DNA of 64,000 nt, from positions 1 to 64,000 of the forward strand of contig CAJUNA010000041.1 in NCBI GenBank assembly GCA_910587645.1, written 5' to 3'. The stretch is from an uncultured Oscillospiraceae bacterium (lineage in GTDB: Bacteria; Bacillota; Clostridia; Oscillospirales; Oscillospiraceae). Shown here piece after piece: positions 52,044 through 60,230 of this stretch; the first letter of the stretch is position 1, and each line of letters opens with the position of its first letter. The translations under genes and the position numbers were made by a program. The notes beneath the pieces are model-generated. The model worked only from the letters and a program-made list of their open reading frames with translations. It was not told where the DNA came from and ran no database searches.

Positions 52044-52403
52044 ATGACACCAAAGGAATTGGCGGTTTTGGCGGCGAAAGCCCTGGACGGCAAAAAGGGT
52101 GAGGAAATCAAGATCATGGAGGTTACTGAGCTGACCACCCTGGCGGATTACTTCGTCATTTGTACCGGCTCCAGCAATACGCAGATCAACGCGCTGTGCG
52201 ATGCGGTGGAGGAGGCCCTGGACACCCAGGCGGGGGAAAAGCCCCTGCACCGTGAGGGGCACCGGGGCGGCATCTGGGTTTTGCTGGATTATGGGTGCCT
52301 GGTGGTTCATGTGTTTAACAGTGAAGCCCGGGAGTTCTATGGCTTGGAACGGCTGTGGAACGATGGAAAGCCGCTGGATGTGGCGGCGCTGTTGGCAGAG
52401 TGA
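52044..52403 (+). CDS. rsfS: Ribosomal silencing factor RsfS
   Basis: RsfS binds ribosomal protein L14 and blocks subunit joining when nutrients are low. It has 119 residues and the family core: ELTTLADYFVICTGSSNTQINALCDAVEE, GYGCLVVHVF-like LLDYGCLVVHVFNSEAREFYGLERLW. It is the last gene of the smc-to-rsfS run and is followed by a strong terminator. Confidence 0.95.
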   Translation: MTPKELAVLAAKALDGKKGEEIKIMEVTELTTLADYFVICTGSSNTQINALCDAVEEALDTQAGEKPLHREGHRGGIWVLLDYGCLVVHVFNSEAREFYGLERLWNDGKPLDVAALLAE

Positions 52404-52405
52404 AT

Positions 52406-52443
52406 AAAAAAGAGACGCGGACGGCCGTCCGCGTCTCTTTTTT
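52406..52443. terminator. Strong rho-independent terminator after rsfS
   Basis: A perfect palindromic stem, AAAAAAGAGACGCGGACG paired with its complement across GC, ends in seven T residues. Confidence 0.93.
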
Positions 52444-52466
52444 TGCCGGTTTCCTCGATTTGAGCA

Positions 52467-52494
52467 TTGACAACCCGCCAAAACATGATATAAT
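52467..52494 (+). promoter_or_regulatory. SigA-type promoter of the T-box/alaS operon
   Basis: TTGACA (52467-52472), 16-bp spacer, TATAAT (52489-52494): consensus at both boxes. Confidence 0.85.
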
Positions 52495-52501
52495 ACCACT
52501 T

Positions 52502-52725
52502 GATAAAGGCGATGAGGAAACGAGCGCGGGAAAGCGGCCCATAGCGAGCGGGGGATGGTGGAAGCCCTGCGGCGGAGCGTCCGGCGCGGCCACTTCCGAG
52601 CAGGCGGCGGCGAGCCGCACGGATTCGTCTCCGTTAGAGGACGGTTGAGAAATCCCGTATGGGATAAAATTAGGGTGGTACCGCGAGAACTTCGCCCCTA
52701 TGTGGAGGGCGGGGTTTTTCTTTTT
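52502..52725 (+). promoter_or_regulatory. T-box riboswitch leader, probably tRNA-Ala responsive
   Basis: Uncharged tRNA binding to a T-box leader prevents termination. Seen: the GATGAGGA opening of stem I, the conserved distal AGCGAGCGGGGGATGGTG block (about 52543-52560), the T-box core AGGGTGGTACCGCG (52672-52685), and a terminator with U-run (about 52689-52725). TGGT in the core pairs with an ACCA tRNA end, as in tRNA-Ala. A GCC triplet at 52589-52591 followed by A is the likely alanine specifier; its loop placement was not verified by folding. Confidence 0.88.
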
Positions 52726-52747
52726 GCCTGAAAGGAGGGAAGGCTTT

Positions 52748-53161
52748 TTGTATCATAAAATGGGGAAATTGGTTCCATTTCTCCTGTTTTTCCTGCTTTT
52801 GACTGGCTGCCAGGGAAAGCCGCTGCCCCAGGGGATGGAGGAGGAGGCCCTTCTGGCCCATGGGCGTGAGGTGGCCGTCCTGCTGGCCGGGGGCAAATAC
52901 GAGGATGTCCTTGACAGGATGCGGGACGATGTTTCCTCTGCCGTCTCGGTAGAGGAAATCCAGAACCTCGTTCTGGCGCAGACAGACGGGGCCGGGGTCT
53001 ATAAACAGATTTCTTCCGCTATGGTTACCGGGCAGTCCGCCCAGGGGGAGGAGTTCGGCGTAGCCGTCATTTATTGCGACTATTCCAAAGACAATGTCCT
53101 GTTTCGGTTGGCGTTTGACGGGGATTACGCGCTGATCGGCATGGAAGTCAAGAGACAGTAA
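52748..53161 (+). CDS. Small lipoprotein, DUF3887-like
   Basis: This 137-residue predicted lipoprotein has a signal peptide (MYHKMGKLVPFLLFFLLLTGC, lipidated Cys21) followed by a small alpha/beta domain (KYEDVLDRMRDDVSSAVSVEEIQNLV, VIYCDYSKDNVLFRLAFDGDYALIGMEV). This pattern resembles DUF3887 proteins of unknown role. The TTG start at 52748 lies nine bases after GGAGG. ATG 52760 is an alternative. It is the first gene behind the T-box. Confidence 0.72.
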   Translation: MYHKMGKLVPFLLFFLLLTGCQGKPLPQGMEEEALLAHGREVAVLLAGGKYEDVLDRMRDDVSSAVSVEEIQNLVLAQTDGAGVYKQISSAMVTGQSAQGEEFGVAVIYCDYSKDNVLFRLAFDGDYALIGMEVKRQ

Positions 53162-53176
53162 AGGAGAGGATCTGCG

Positions 53177-53650
53177 ATGAAAAAAGAAATCCGGCTTTAT
53201 AACGTCATGTTCCCAATCTGGTTTTTCTGGTTGCTGCCTACGCCGCTCTGGCTGGTGATCCTGCTGGTGAATTTCGCCATTGACAGCCTGGTTCTTTACC
53301 TGTCCGCGCGGACTGGCGGCTTGCAGGAGAGGCTGCAACTGTGGAAAAAGAGTATTTGGAAAATTTGGATCATTGGATTCCTATGTGATATAATAGGCGC
53401 GGCCTTCATTTATGGCCTTTGGGAGATGCTTATAAGAATTTTCCATGTTTCCTGGGCTCTCGGCCTTTTTCCTGCAACGACCATTCTGTCCCTGCCCGGC
53501 GTTGCGCTGGCGGGCGTATTGATCTATTTCCTGAACAAACGGTTCTCTTTTAGAAAATGCGGTTTAGACCCGGCGGCGGTCCACAGGCTCAGCCTGGCGC
53601 TGGCCGTGTTTACCGCGCCCTACGCTATGCTGATCCCACTTTATGGATGA
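53177..53650 (+). CDS. Membrane protein of unknown function
   Basis: This 157-residue protein has about four hydrophobic helices (approximately 10-45, 59-85, 93-117, 135-153). It has a basic, aromatic loop between the first two. AGGAGAGG precedes the start, 15 bp after the lipoprotein gene. No family recognised. Its position between the T-box and alaS means its expression is likely to follow alanyl-tRNA charging. Confidence 0.75.
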   Translation: MKKEIRLYNVMFPIWFFWLLPTPLWLVILLVNFAIDSLVLYLSARTGGLQERLQLWKKSIWKIWIIGFLCDIIGAAFIYGLWEMLIRIFHVSWALGLFPATTILSLPGVALAGVLIYFLNKRFSFRKCGLDPAAVHRLSLALAVFTAPYAMLIPLYG

Positions 53651-53684
53651 TTGAAAAATTTGTTATAAAAGGAGAGAAATTCCC

Positions 53685-56351
53685 ATGCACAAGTCCTATG
53701 GATTGAACGAAATCCGCGAAATGTTCCTGAAATTTTTTGAGAGCAAGGAGCATCTGAGATTACCGAGTTTTTCACTGATTCCCCAGAATGACGCCAGCCT
53801 GCTGCTTATCAACAGCGGTATGGCCCCCATGAAGCCCTATTTCACCGGGGAGGTGGAGCCTCCCAGGAAAAGAGTCTGCACCTGCCAGAAGTGCATCCGG
53901 ACGGGAGATATCGAGAATATCGGGAAGACCTCCCGCCACGGGACTTACTTTGAAATGTTGGGCAATTTCTCTTTTGGGGACTATTTCAAGAGGGAAACTA
54001 TTGCCTGGTGTTGGGAATTCCTGACCAGCCCGGAGTGGCTGGGACTGGAACCCGACCGTCTCTACCCCTCGGTTTTCGCCGGAAATGAAACCACCCCCGC
54101 CGATGATGAAGCCTTTGAAATCTGGAACAAGGAAATCGGCATCCCTGCGGAACGTATTTTTAAGTTTGGCAAGGAAGACAACTTCTGGGAGCATGGTTCC
54201 GGGCCTTGCGGCCCCTGCTCCGAAATCTACTATGACCGGGGCGAGGAATACGGCTGCGGCAAACCCGGCTGCACGGTGGGCTGCGACTGCGACCGCTATA
54301 TCGAAATATGGAACAACGTGTTCAGCCAGTTCGACAACGATGGCCAGGGCCACTATACCGAGCTGAAACAGAAAAACATCGACGTGGGCGCGGGCCTGGA
54401 GCGTTTGGCCATCGCTAGCCAGAATGTAGAATCCCTTTTCGATGTGGACACGGTGATGAACATTACCAACAAGGTCAGCGAAATCACCGGCGCCAAATAC
54501 GAGCAGAGCTACAAAATCGATGTCAGCCTCCGGGTTATTACCGACCATATCCGCTCCGCCACTATGATGATCTGCGATGGGGTCCTGCCCTCCAACGAAG
54601 GCCGCGGCTATGTGCTGCGCCGCCTGCTCCGCCGCGCCGCGCGGCACGGTAAGCTGCTGGGCGTAGACCGTCCCTTCCTGTTCGAGGTCTGCGGCACGGT
54701 CATTGCGGAAAATGAGAAAGCTTATCCCGACCTGCGGGAAAAGGAGGCCTATATCACCCGTGTCATCCGCATGGAAGAGGAGAGCTTCGCGAAAACCATC
54801 GACGGCGGTATGCGCATTTTCACCGAAATGCTGGACGGCCATAAGGCAAAGGGGGAGAAGACCTTCTCCGGCGCGGACGCGTTCAAGCTTTACGACACGT
54901 ACGGCTTCCCCATCGACCTCACCATAGAGATGGTCGAGGAAGAGGGGATGGCGGTCAGCCAGGACGAGTTCAAAAAGCTGATGGAAGAACAGCGGCAGCG
55001 GGCCAGAAAGGCTCGTGAAGCCCTGGGCGACCTGGGCTGGGCCGGCATTGAGTTCGGCAAGGATGTGCCCGCCACGGCTTTCACCGGTTACGACAGGCTG
55101 ACGGACAGCGGCAAGGTGATTTCCATTGTAGCAGGGGAGGAATTCCTGGACGAAATCGTCTCCGGCGTGGAAGCGATCCTGGTTTTGGATCAGACGCCCA
55201 TGTATGCGGAAATGGGCGGCCAGGTGGCGGACCACGGCGTGATTGAGAGCGCCAATGGCCGTTTTGAAGTCACCGATGTACAGAAGAACAAGGGCGGCAA
55301 ATACCTCCACTACGGCGTGGTGAAGTCCGGAAGCATCAAGTCCGGGGACGCTGTCGAGGTTGCAGTAGACGAAAAGCGCCGCCGCGCCGTCATGCGCGCC
55401 CACACCGCCACCCACTTGCTGGACAAGGCCCTGCGCACCGTGCTGGGGGATCACGTCCATCAGGCCGGATCCCTGGTGGAGGACGACTATCTTCGCTTCG
55501 ACTTCACCCACTTCGCCGCCATGACGGCGGAAGAGCTGGGGGAGGTCTCCCGGGTAGTTTGCGATGCAATCCTGGCGGGCTATCCGGTGGACGCCCGGGA
55601 AATGCCTATTGAAGAAGCGAAAAAGACGGGCGCCATCGCCTTGTTCAGTGAGAAATACGGCGATGTGGTCCGGGTCGTGAACATTGGAGAGGGGTATTCC
55701 GTAGAGTTCTGCGGCGGCACCCACCTGGACAATTCTGCCAAGGCTGGGCTGTTCCACATTGAGAGCGAGTTCTCCGTAGCTTCCGGCGTACGCCGTATCG
55801 AAGCCGTCACCGGGCAGCGTGCCTTGGAGCAGATGAACCGCGCCCAGGATATGCTGTTCCAGGCGGCGGCGGCGATGAAGGTCAAGCCCGCCGACCTGCG
55901 GGACCGCGCGGGGCAGATGATGGCGGAAATCCGTGAACTGCACCAGAAAATTGAGAAGATGAAGGCCAAGGAATTCGTCAGTGAAGCGGATCACTTCCTC
56001 ATGAACGCCAAGCAGGTGAAGGGCTTGAAGGTAGTATCCTTCTCCCGCAGCAGCCTGACGGCGGACGATATGCGCAAGCTGGGCGACTTCCTGCGGGACA
56101 AGGAGCCCGCCGTGGTGGCGCTGCTGGCCAGCGTCAACGAAGGGAAGATCACTTTCTTAGCCGTCTGCGGCAAGGAAGCAGTGGCCCGGGGCGTCAAAGC
56201 GGGAGAGATTATCAAGACCCTCGCCCCCATCTGCGGCGGCAAGGGCGGCGGCAAGCCCGACAGCGCCATGGGCGGCGGCAGCGACCTGCTGAAGCTGGAC
56301 GATGCCTTGGCGGCCCTGGACGATTTCGTCAACGAGAAGGCGAAGGACTGA
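53685..56351 (+). CDS. alaS: Alanyl-tRNA synthetase
   Basis: AlaS charges tRNA-Ala and edits mischarged Ser and Gly. It has 888 residues, standard for bacteria. The class II core is at the N-terminus (NDASLLLINSGMAPMKPYFTG; RTGDIENIGKTSRHGTYFEMLGNFSFGDYF). The editing domain zinc motifs are HTATHLLDKAL and CGGTH. The C-terminal C-Ala region ends with GGKGGGKPDSAMGGG. AAAGGAGAG precedes the start. It lies 960 bp downstream of the T-box terminator. Confidence 0.97.
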   Translation: MHKSYGLNEIREMFLKFFESKEHLRLPSFSLIPQNDASLLLINSGMAPMKPYFTGEVEPPRKRVCTCQKCIRTGDIENIGKTSRHGTYFEMLGNFSFGDYFKRETIAWCWEFLTSPEWLGLEPDRLYPSVFAGNETTPADDEAFEIWNKEIGIPAERIFKFGKEDNFWEHGSGPCGPCSEIYYDRGEEYGCGKPGCTVGCDCDRYIEIWNNVFSQFDNDGQGHYTELKQKNIDVGAGLERLAIASQNVESLFDVDTVMNITNKVSEITGAKYEQSYKIDVSLRVITDHIRSATMMICDGVLPSNEGRGYVLRRLLRRAARHGKLLGVDRPFLFEVCGTVIAENEKAYPDLREKEAYITRVIRMEEESFAKTIDGGMRIFTEMLDGHKAKGEKTFSGADAFKLYDTYGFPIDLTIEMVEEEGMAVSQDEFKKLMEEQRQRARKAREALGDLGWAGIEFGKDVPATAFTGYDRLTDSGKVISIVAGEEFLDEIVSGVEAILVLDQTPMYAEMGGQVADHGVIESANGRFEVTDVQKNKGGKYLHYGVVKSGSIKSGDAVEVAVDEKRRRAVMRAHTATHLLDKALRTVLGDHVHQAGSLVEDDYLRFDFTHFAAMTAEELGEVSRVVCDAILAGYPVDAREMPIEEAKKTGAIALFSEKYGDVVRVVNIGEGYSVEFCGGTHLDNSAKAGLFHIESEFSVASGVRRIEAVTGQRALEQMNRAQDMLFQAAAAMKVKPADLRDRAGQMMAEIRELHQKIEKMKAKEFVSEADHFLMNAKQVKGLKVVSFSRSSLTADDMRKLGDFLRDKEPAVVALLASVNEGKITFLAVCGKEAVARGVKAGEIIKTLAPICGGKGGGKPDSAMGGGSDLLKLDDALAALDDFVNEKAKD

Positions 56352-56389
56352 GACACGCTTGGTATGGAGCGTAAGTGAGGAGGCAACCC

Positions 56390-56719
56390 ATGCTGATTGA
56401 TTTTTCCAAAATAGAGGAGCAGGCCACCCCGCATTTCCTGGGCGGCGAAGGTACTTTTTACGCCCGGATGCGGGTAGACGAAAACGGCAAGATTTTCCGC
56501 GCCCGTCTGGAGCCTGGTTCCACCATCGGCCTGCACACCCACGAAACCAGCAGCGAGATCATTTATATCCTCTCCGGGACTGGGAAGGTGCTTTACAACG
56601 GTGAATATATCCCCCTGAAGGCTGGGGACTGCCACTACTGCCCCAAGGGTCACGCCCACAGCCTGATGAACGACAGCGGGGAAAACCTGGAGTTTTTCGC
56701 CGTTGTGCCCAATCAATAA
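56390..56719 (+). CDS. Cupin-domain protein
   Basis: This 109-residue single-domain cupin has metal motif 1 as GLHTHETSSEIIYILSG (His49, His51, Glu56) and motif 2 region GDCHYCPKGHAHSLMN. The start at 56390 follows GAGGAGG. Small cupins like this often bind a metal and a small acid, but the substrate is unknown. It is 38 bp after alaS and probably in the same message. Confidence 0.88.
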   Translation: MLIDFSKIEEQATPHFLGGEGTFYARMRVDENGKIFRARLEPGSTIGLHTHETSSEIIYILSGTGKVLYNGEYIPLKAGDCHYCPKGHAHSLMNDSGENLEFFAVVPNQ

Positions 56720-56734
56720 GAAGGAGGGAAAACC

Positions 56735-57079
56735 ATGTCTGACTGCTTATTCTGCAAGATTATTGCCGGGGAAATCCCCAGCAGCAAGGTCTATGAGGAC
56801 GATTTGTGCTACGCGTTCTACGACATCGCCCCCCAGGCGCCCACCCATTTTCTGGTAGTGCCCAAGCAGCACATCCAGTCCGTCTCCGCCGTAACGGAGG
56901 AGAACGCGCCCATTGTAGGCCATATTTTCGCGGTGATTGCCCGGCTGGCGGAGGAATTGGGCTTTGCCGGCCCCGGCTACCGGGTAGTGTCCAACATCGG
57001 GGAAGCGGGCCAGCAGACCGTACCCCATCTGCACTTCCATGTCCTGGCGGGTCGGGATATGACCTGGCCTCCTGGCTGA
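56735..57079 (+). CDS. HIT-family nucleotide hydrolase/transferase
   Basis: This 114-residue protein of the histidine triad family (Hint-like) has the triad HLHFHVLAG with His98, His100 and His102, and N-terminal CLFCKIIAGEIPSSKVYEDD. Hint proteins hydrolyse nucleoside phosphoramidates such as lysyl-AMP or AMP-amides. AAGGAGGG precedes the start. It is the last gene before the terminator at 57104. Confidence 0.93.
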   Translation: MSDCLFCKIIAGEIPSSKVYEDDLCYAFYDIAPQAPTHFLVVPKQHIQSVSAVTEENAPIVGHIFAVIARLAEELGFAGPGYRVVSNIGEAGQQTVPHLHFHVLAGRDMTWPPG

Positions 57080-57103
57080 GCGTAAAAATGCTTTTGACAC
57101 GCA

Positions 57104-57135
57104 GAGGCCCCGGCGGATTTCTCCGCCGGGGCCTC
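57104..57135 (+). terminator. Strong hairpin ending the alaS operon
   Basis: GAGGCCCCGGCGGA (57104-57117) pairs perfectly with TCCGCCGGGGCCTC (57122-57135), loop TTTC. The U-run is poor because the next promoter's TTGACA begins directly after it. Confidence 0.75.
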
Positions 57136-57164
57136 TTGACAAGCAGGTAAAAATCTGATATCCT
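57136..57164 (+). promoter_or_regulatory. SigA-type promoter of the TetR gene
   Basis: TTGACA (57136-57141), 17-bp spacer, TATCCT (57159-57164). Confidence 0.72.
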
Positions 57165-57169
57165 CAAAA

Positions 57170-57188
57170 CATACCGATGGAATGTATC
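57170..57188 (+). promoter_or_regulatory. Candidate TetR operator at the tetR transcription start
   Basis: CATACC (57170-57175) and GAATGTATC (57180-57188) read in reverse as GATACATTC...GGTATG. The same two blocks recur before the exporter gene at 57891-57913. The location just after the -10 suits autorepression. Confidence 0.45.
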
Positions 57189-57207
57189 TGCAAATGGAGG
57201 TGTGGCC

Positions 57208-57855
57208 ATGGCACGGAACAAGTACCCAGAGGAGACGGTAGAGAAGATTCTCACCGCCGCGCGGCGGCTTTTCCTGGAGAAGGGCTACGAAAAGACCACC
57301 ATCCAAGACATCGTGGATCAGTTGGGCGGCCTGACCAAGGGAGCGGTGTACCATCACTTCAAGTCGAAAGAAGAGATCATGGATGCCGTCTGTGACAAGA
57401 TGTTTTTCGATGGCAATCCCTTTGAGAAGGTGCGGGGCCGGAAGGACTTGAACGGCTTGGAGAAGATGAAGGAAGTGGTTCGGCTGACCCAGGAGCCGGA
57501 GTGGTCCAGCCTCAGCCGCCAGAGCTTGCCCCTTCTCAAAAACCCCCGGCTGCTGGTGAAAGCCATTGAAGATAACCAGCGTATTGTAACGCCACTGTGG
57601 CTGGAGCTGATTGAGGAGGGGATGGCGGACGGTTCTATCCGGACGGCGTACCCCAAAGAAGCGGCGGAGCTGCTATCGCTGCTGGATACGCTGTGGATGG
57701 CCCCGGCGATTTTCCCCGCCACCCGGGACGGCCTGCTCCACAAGTTCCACTGCGCAGGGGAGATTTTTGCCCATCTGGGTGTGCCGGTAATTGATCAGGA
57801 GATGTTGGCGCTGGCGGATAAGTTTTTCCAACTGCTGCCTCCGGAGACTTTATAA
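57208..57855 (+). CDS. TetR/AcrR-family transcriptional regulator
   Basis: This 215-residue protein has the N-terminal helix-turn-helix KTTIQDIVDQLGGLTKGAVYHHFKSKEEIM (about 32-61) and a helical ligand-binding domain. GGAGGT precedes ATG 57208. It lies directly before an MFS exporter gene, with a shared motif upstream of both, so it probably represses itself and the exporter and responds to a toxic compound. Confidence 0.9.
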   Translation: MARNKYPEETVEKILTAARRLFLEKGYEKTTIQDIVDQLGGLTKGAVYHHFKSKEEIMDAVCDKMFFDGNPFEKVRGRKDLNGLEKMKEVVRLTQEPEWSSLSRQSLPLLKNPRLLVKAIEDNQRIVTPLWLELIEEGMADGSIRTAYPKEAAELLSLLDTLWMAPAIFPATRDGLLHKFHCAGEIFAHLGVPVIDQEMLALADKFFQLLPPETL

Positions 57856-57858
57856 AGG

Positions 57859-57882
57859 AAGCCGCTTTTGCGCGGCTTTTTT
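57859..57882 (+). terminator. Rho-independent terminator after the TetR gene
   Basis: AAGCCGC (57859-57865) pairs with GCGGCTT (57872-57878), followed by TTTT. The second arm overlaps a possible exporter promoter: TTGCGC at 57868, 17 bp, GATACA at 57891. Confidence 0.75.
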
Positions 57883-57890
57883 CCGGGAAA

Positions 57891-57913
57891 GATACATTCG
57901 TTTGGTTGGTATG
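57891..57913 (+). promoter_or_regulatory. Candidate TetR operator before the MFS gene
   Basis: GATACATTC (57891-57899) and GGTATG (57908-57913) repeat the blocks seen upstream of the TetR gene, with a spacing four bases longer. It overlaps the possible -10 of an exporter promoter. Confidence 0.4.
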
Positions 57914-57927
57914 AAAAGGAGGACACC

Positions 57928-59157
57928 ATGAAAGATCAAACAAAAACCACTATTTTTACCCGAAATTTCACCCTTCTGCTCCTGGGGCAGATATTTTCCC
58001 TATTGGGCAATGGGGCGCTGCGGTTCGCGCTGTCCATGTATGTGCTGGAAAAAACCGGATCAGCGGCGGTATTTGGGACGCTGCTGGCGGTGAGCATGAT
58101 ACCCACCATCCTGCTCATGCCCTTCGGCGGTGTGCTGGCAGACCGGGTCAGCCGGCAGAAGGTCATGGTGGGGCTGGATTTGGCCTCTGGTATTGCGGTG
58201 CTGGCGGCGGCAGCGGCTTTCGCGGACAGCCGGGGCATCGCCGTGACGGCGGCGCTGCTGATCGTATTGTCCGTGCTGGGGGCGTTTGAATCGCCTACAG
58301 TCCAGGCCTGCGTCCCCCAGATGCTCAGCGGGGCGGACGTGCTGCGGGGCAACGCGGCGGTCAATCAGGTTGCCGCTGTCTCCGGGCTGGTGACGCCCTT
58401 TTTGGGAAGCCTGCTCTACACGGCTTTCGGGGCGCGCCCGGTGCTGGCGGGGGCAGGATTGTGCTTCCTGCTGACGGCGTTTTTGGAGCGGTTTATCCGC
58501 CTGCCGGCCGTTCCCACAGTAAAGCAGAGGCTGAGAGAAATCCTCCGGGAGGATTTGGCGGGCAGCGCCCGGTTCCTGGCGAAGGAACGGCCGGAAGTGC
58601 TGCGGCTGCTGCTGTTTGCGGCGCTGATGAACTGCCTTTCAGCAGGGGTGGTAGTTGTGGGGATGCCCTACGTGATCCGGCGGGAGCTGGGGCTGTCCGC
58701 TCAGCTCTATGGCGCGGCGGAGAGCGCCATGGGGTTTGCCGCCGCTCTGGGCGGCATGGTAGCGGGGCTTCTGGTGACGAAGCTGCCATTCCGGCGGTTG
58801 TACTGGCTGGCGGCGGGCATGGGGGCCTGTATGCTGCTGGGCGGCGGGGCGATGCTGCTGCCGGCGGGGGAAATGGGGCGGTACGGGGCGCTGACCCTGT
58901 CCTTCTGCCTGGGGCAGCTGGCGGCGTGTATTTTCTCCATCTTCGCCCTCACCGCTATCCAGCAGAAAACGCCGGAGAATATGACCGGAAAGATCATGTC
59001 CTACACCATGACCATCTCCGTTTGTGCCCAACCCCTGGGGCAGCTGGCGTACGGCTTCTGGTTTGATGCGGCGGCAGGGTGGGTAGTGCTGCTGGCCACC
59101 GGAATAGCGGCGTTGGCGGCGGGCCTGCTCTCCAAAAGGCTATTTGCAAAATGGTAA
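57928..59157 (+). CDS. MFS efflux transporter
   Basis: This 409-residue major facilitator protein has about 12 membrane helices. The MFS loop between helices 2 and 3 is seen in GGVLADRVSRQKVMVGLDLASG. It resembles the MefA/enterobactin-exporter branch that pumps drugs or siderophores outward by proton antiport. AAGGAGG precedes ATG 57928. It is probably controlled by the upstream TetR protein. The compound exported is unknown. Confidence 0.9.
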   Translation: MKDQTKTTIFTRNFTLLLLGQIFSLLGNGALRFALSMYVLEKTGSAAVFGTLLAVSMIPTILLMPFGGVLADRVSRQKVMVGLDLASGIAVLAAAAAFADSRGIAVTAALLIVLSVLGAFESPTVQACVPQMLSGADVLRGNAAVNQVAAVSGLVTPFLGSLLYTAFGARPVLAGAGLCFLLTAFLERFIRLPAVPTVKQRLREILREDLAGSARFLAKERPEVLRLLLFAALMNCLSAGVVVVGMPYVIRRELGLSAQLYGAAESAMGFAAALGGMVAGLLVTKLPFRRLYWLAAGMGACMLLGGGAMLLPAGEMGRYGALTLSFCLGQLAACIFSIFALTAIQQKTPENMTGKIMSYTMTISVCAQPLGQLAYGFWFDAAAGWVVLLATGIAALAAGLLSKRLFAKW

Positions 59158-59257
59158 GACAAGGCGCGGAATGCTTTTCCGCGCCTTCGATCCGTTTTTG
59201 TGAAATGATGGGGGGTTATTGGAAGAAACTTCGGGCAAAAAGGACAATTGTTTTTGT

Positions 59258-59286
59258 TTGACTTTTTCCCCGTTCCGGGATACAAT
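59258..59286 (+). promoter_or_regulatory. SigA-type promoter of the TIGR04255-like gene
   Basis: TTGACT (59258-59263), 17-bp spacer, TACAAT (59281-59286), 31 bp before the start codon. Confidence 0.78.
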
Positions 59287-59316
59287 AAAAAAAATCTGTA
59301 TAAGGAGGGCCACGCC

Positions 59317-60102
59317 ATGCTGTATTCCGATCATCCGCGGGTTCATTATGATAAGCCGCAGTTGGTAGAGGTCATCTGCCAGCTCCGTTTTCCGGCGATT
59401 CTCTCCATTGGAGCCAGAGAACCAGTAGAATTTCAAGAAGAGGTCCGGAGGATGTTCCCCCGCTATGCCGCCAAACAGGAGCAGACGCTCTCGAAACCCG
59501 CGCATCCCGGCGGCAAGCCGGAGCCGCCCCAGGCGGTGGTAAACCACAGCTTCATCTCCGCCGATGGCCACTGGAAGCTGAATCTGACCAGCGGCTTCAT
59601 TTCCCTGAGCACGGTAGCCTACCCTGGTTGGGAGGGGTTTGGACAAAAACTGGATCTGCCCCTGGCTCAGTTTATCCGGATTTACCAACCGGCTTTTTTT
59701 GAGCGCATTGGCCTGCGGTATGTGAACATTTTCTCCCGCAGGACGCTGGATTTGGAGGGGGAGCCGTGGCGGGAGCTGATTGCCGCGCCCTACCTGGGAA
59801 TCCTGTCCGAGGAGGATGTGGACGAGTCCGCCGCGCGGAAGTGCGCCGTGGATGTGGAGCTGGCGCTGGAAAACTCCTGCCGGGTGAAGGTTCACGCCGG
59901 GCCAGGGATGGTAAAGCCAAACACCCCCAACGCGCCCAGCGACCCGGAGGTGAAGTTCATCTTCGACATGGACCTGTTTATGGGCGGCCAGATTGGGCCG
60001 AATATGGCTGCCGCCGGGCTGGAAACCCTTCATGGCTACTCCACGCCCCTGTTTCAGGGCGCCATCACCGACAAGCTGCACACAGCTCTGGAACCGCAAT
60101 AG
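59317..60102 (+). CDS. TIGR04255-like family protein, function unknown
   Basis: This soluble 261-residue protein follows the pattern of the sporadically distributed TIGR04255 family: an N-terminal YDKPQLVEVICQLRFPAI segment, a middle Y.RIGLRYVN-type block (FFERIGLRYVNIFSRRTLD) and a C-terminal LETLHGYSTPLFQGAITDKL. No function is known for the family. AAGGAGGG precedes ATG 59317. It has its own promoter and stands alone before the DegV promoter. Confidence 0.8.
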   Translation: MLYSDHPRVHYDKPQLVEVICQLRFPAILSIGAREPVEFQEEVRRMFPRYAAKQEQTLSKPAHPGGKPEPPQAVVNHSFISADGHWKLNLTSGFISLSTVAYPGWEGFGQKLDLPLAQFIRIYQPAFFERIGLRYVNIFSRRTLDLEGEPWRELIAAPYLGILSEEDVDESAARKCAVDVELALENSCRVKVHAGPGMVKPNTPNAPSDPEVKFIFDMDLFMGGQIGPNMAAAGLETLHGYSTPLFQGAITDKLHTALEPQ

Positions 60103-60145
60103 AGGGCGAGGCGGACAGATTTCACGGGAAAATGGCGGCGCGGCC

Positions 60146-60174
60146 TTGACAGCCCCGCCGTGCTATGGTATAGA
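60146..60174 (+). promoter_or_regulatory. SigA-type promoter of the DegV gene
   Basis: TTGACA (60146-60151), 17-bp spacer, TATAGA (60169-60174). Confidence 0.75.
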
Positions 60175-60230
60175 TGATACAAGAATCCGCGCGGAGCTTT
60201 CTGCGCAGTGCAAAGAGGAGTTAAATATAT

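Noticed and set aside
53772..55994. A 740-codon open frame on the minus strand opposite alaS, and similar long antisense frames opposite the TPR genes, the binding-protein gene, murE and the FGGY kinase
   Set aside because: They arise from GC-rich codon bias in the real genes, have no ribosome sites and no recognisable domains.
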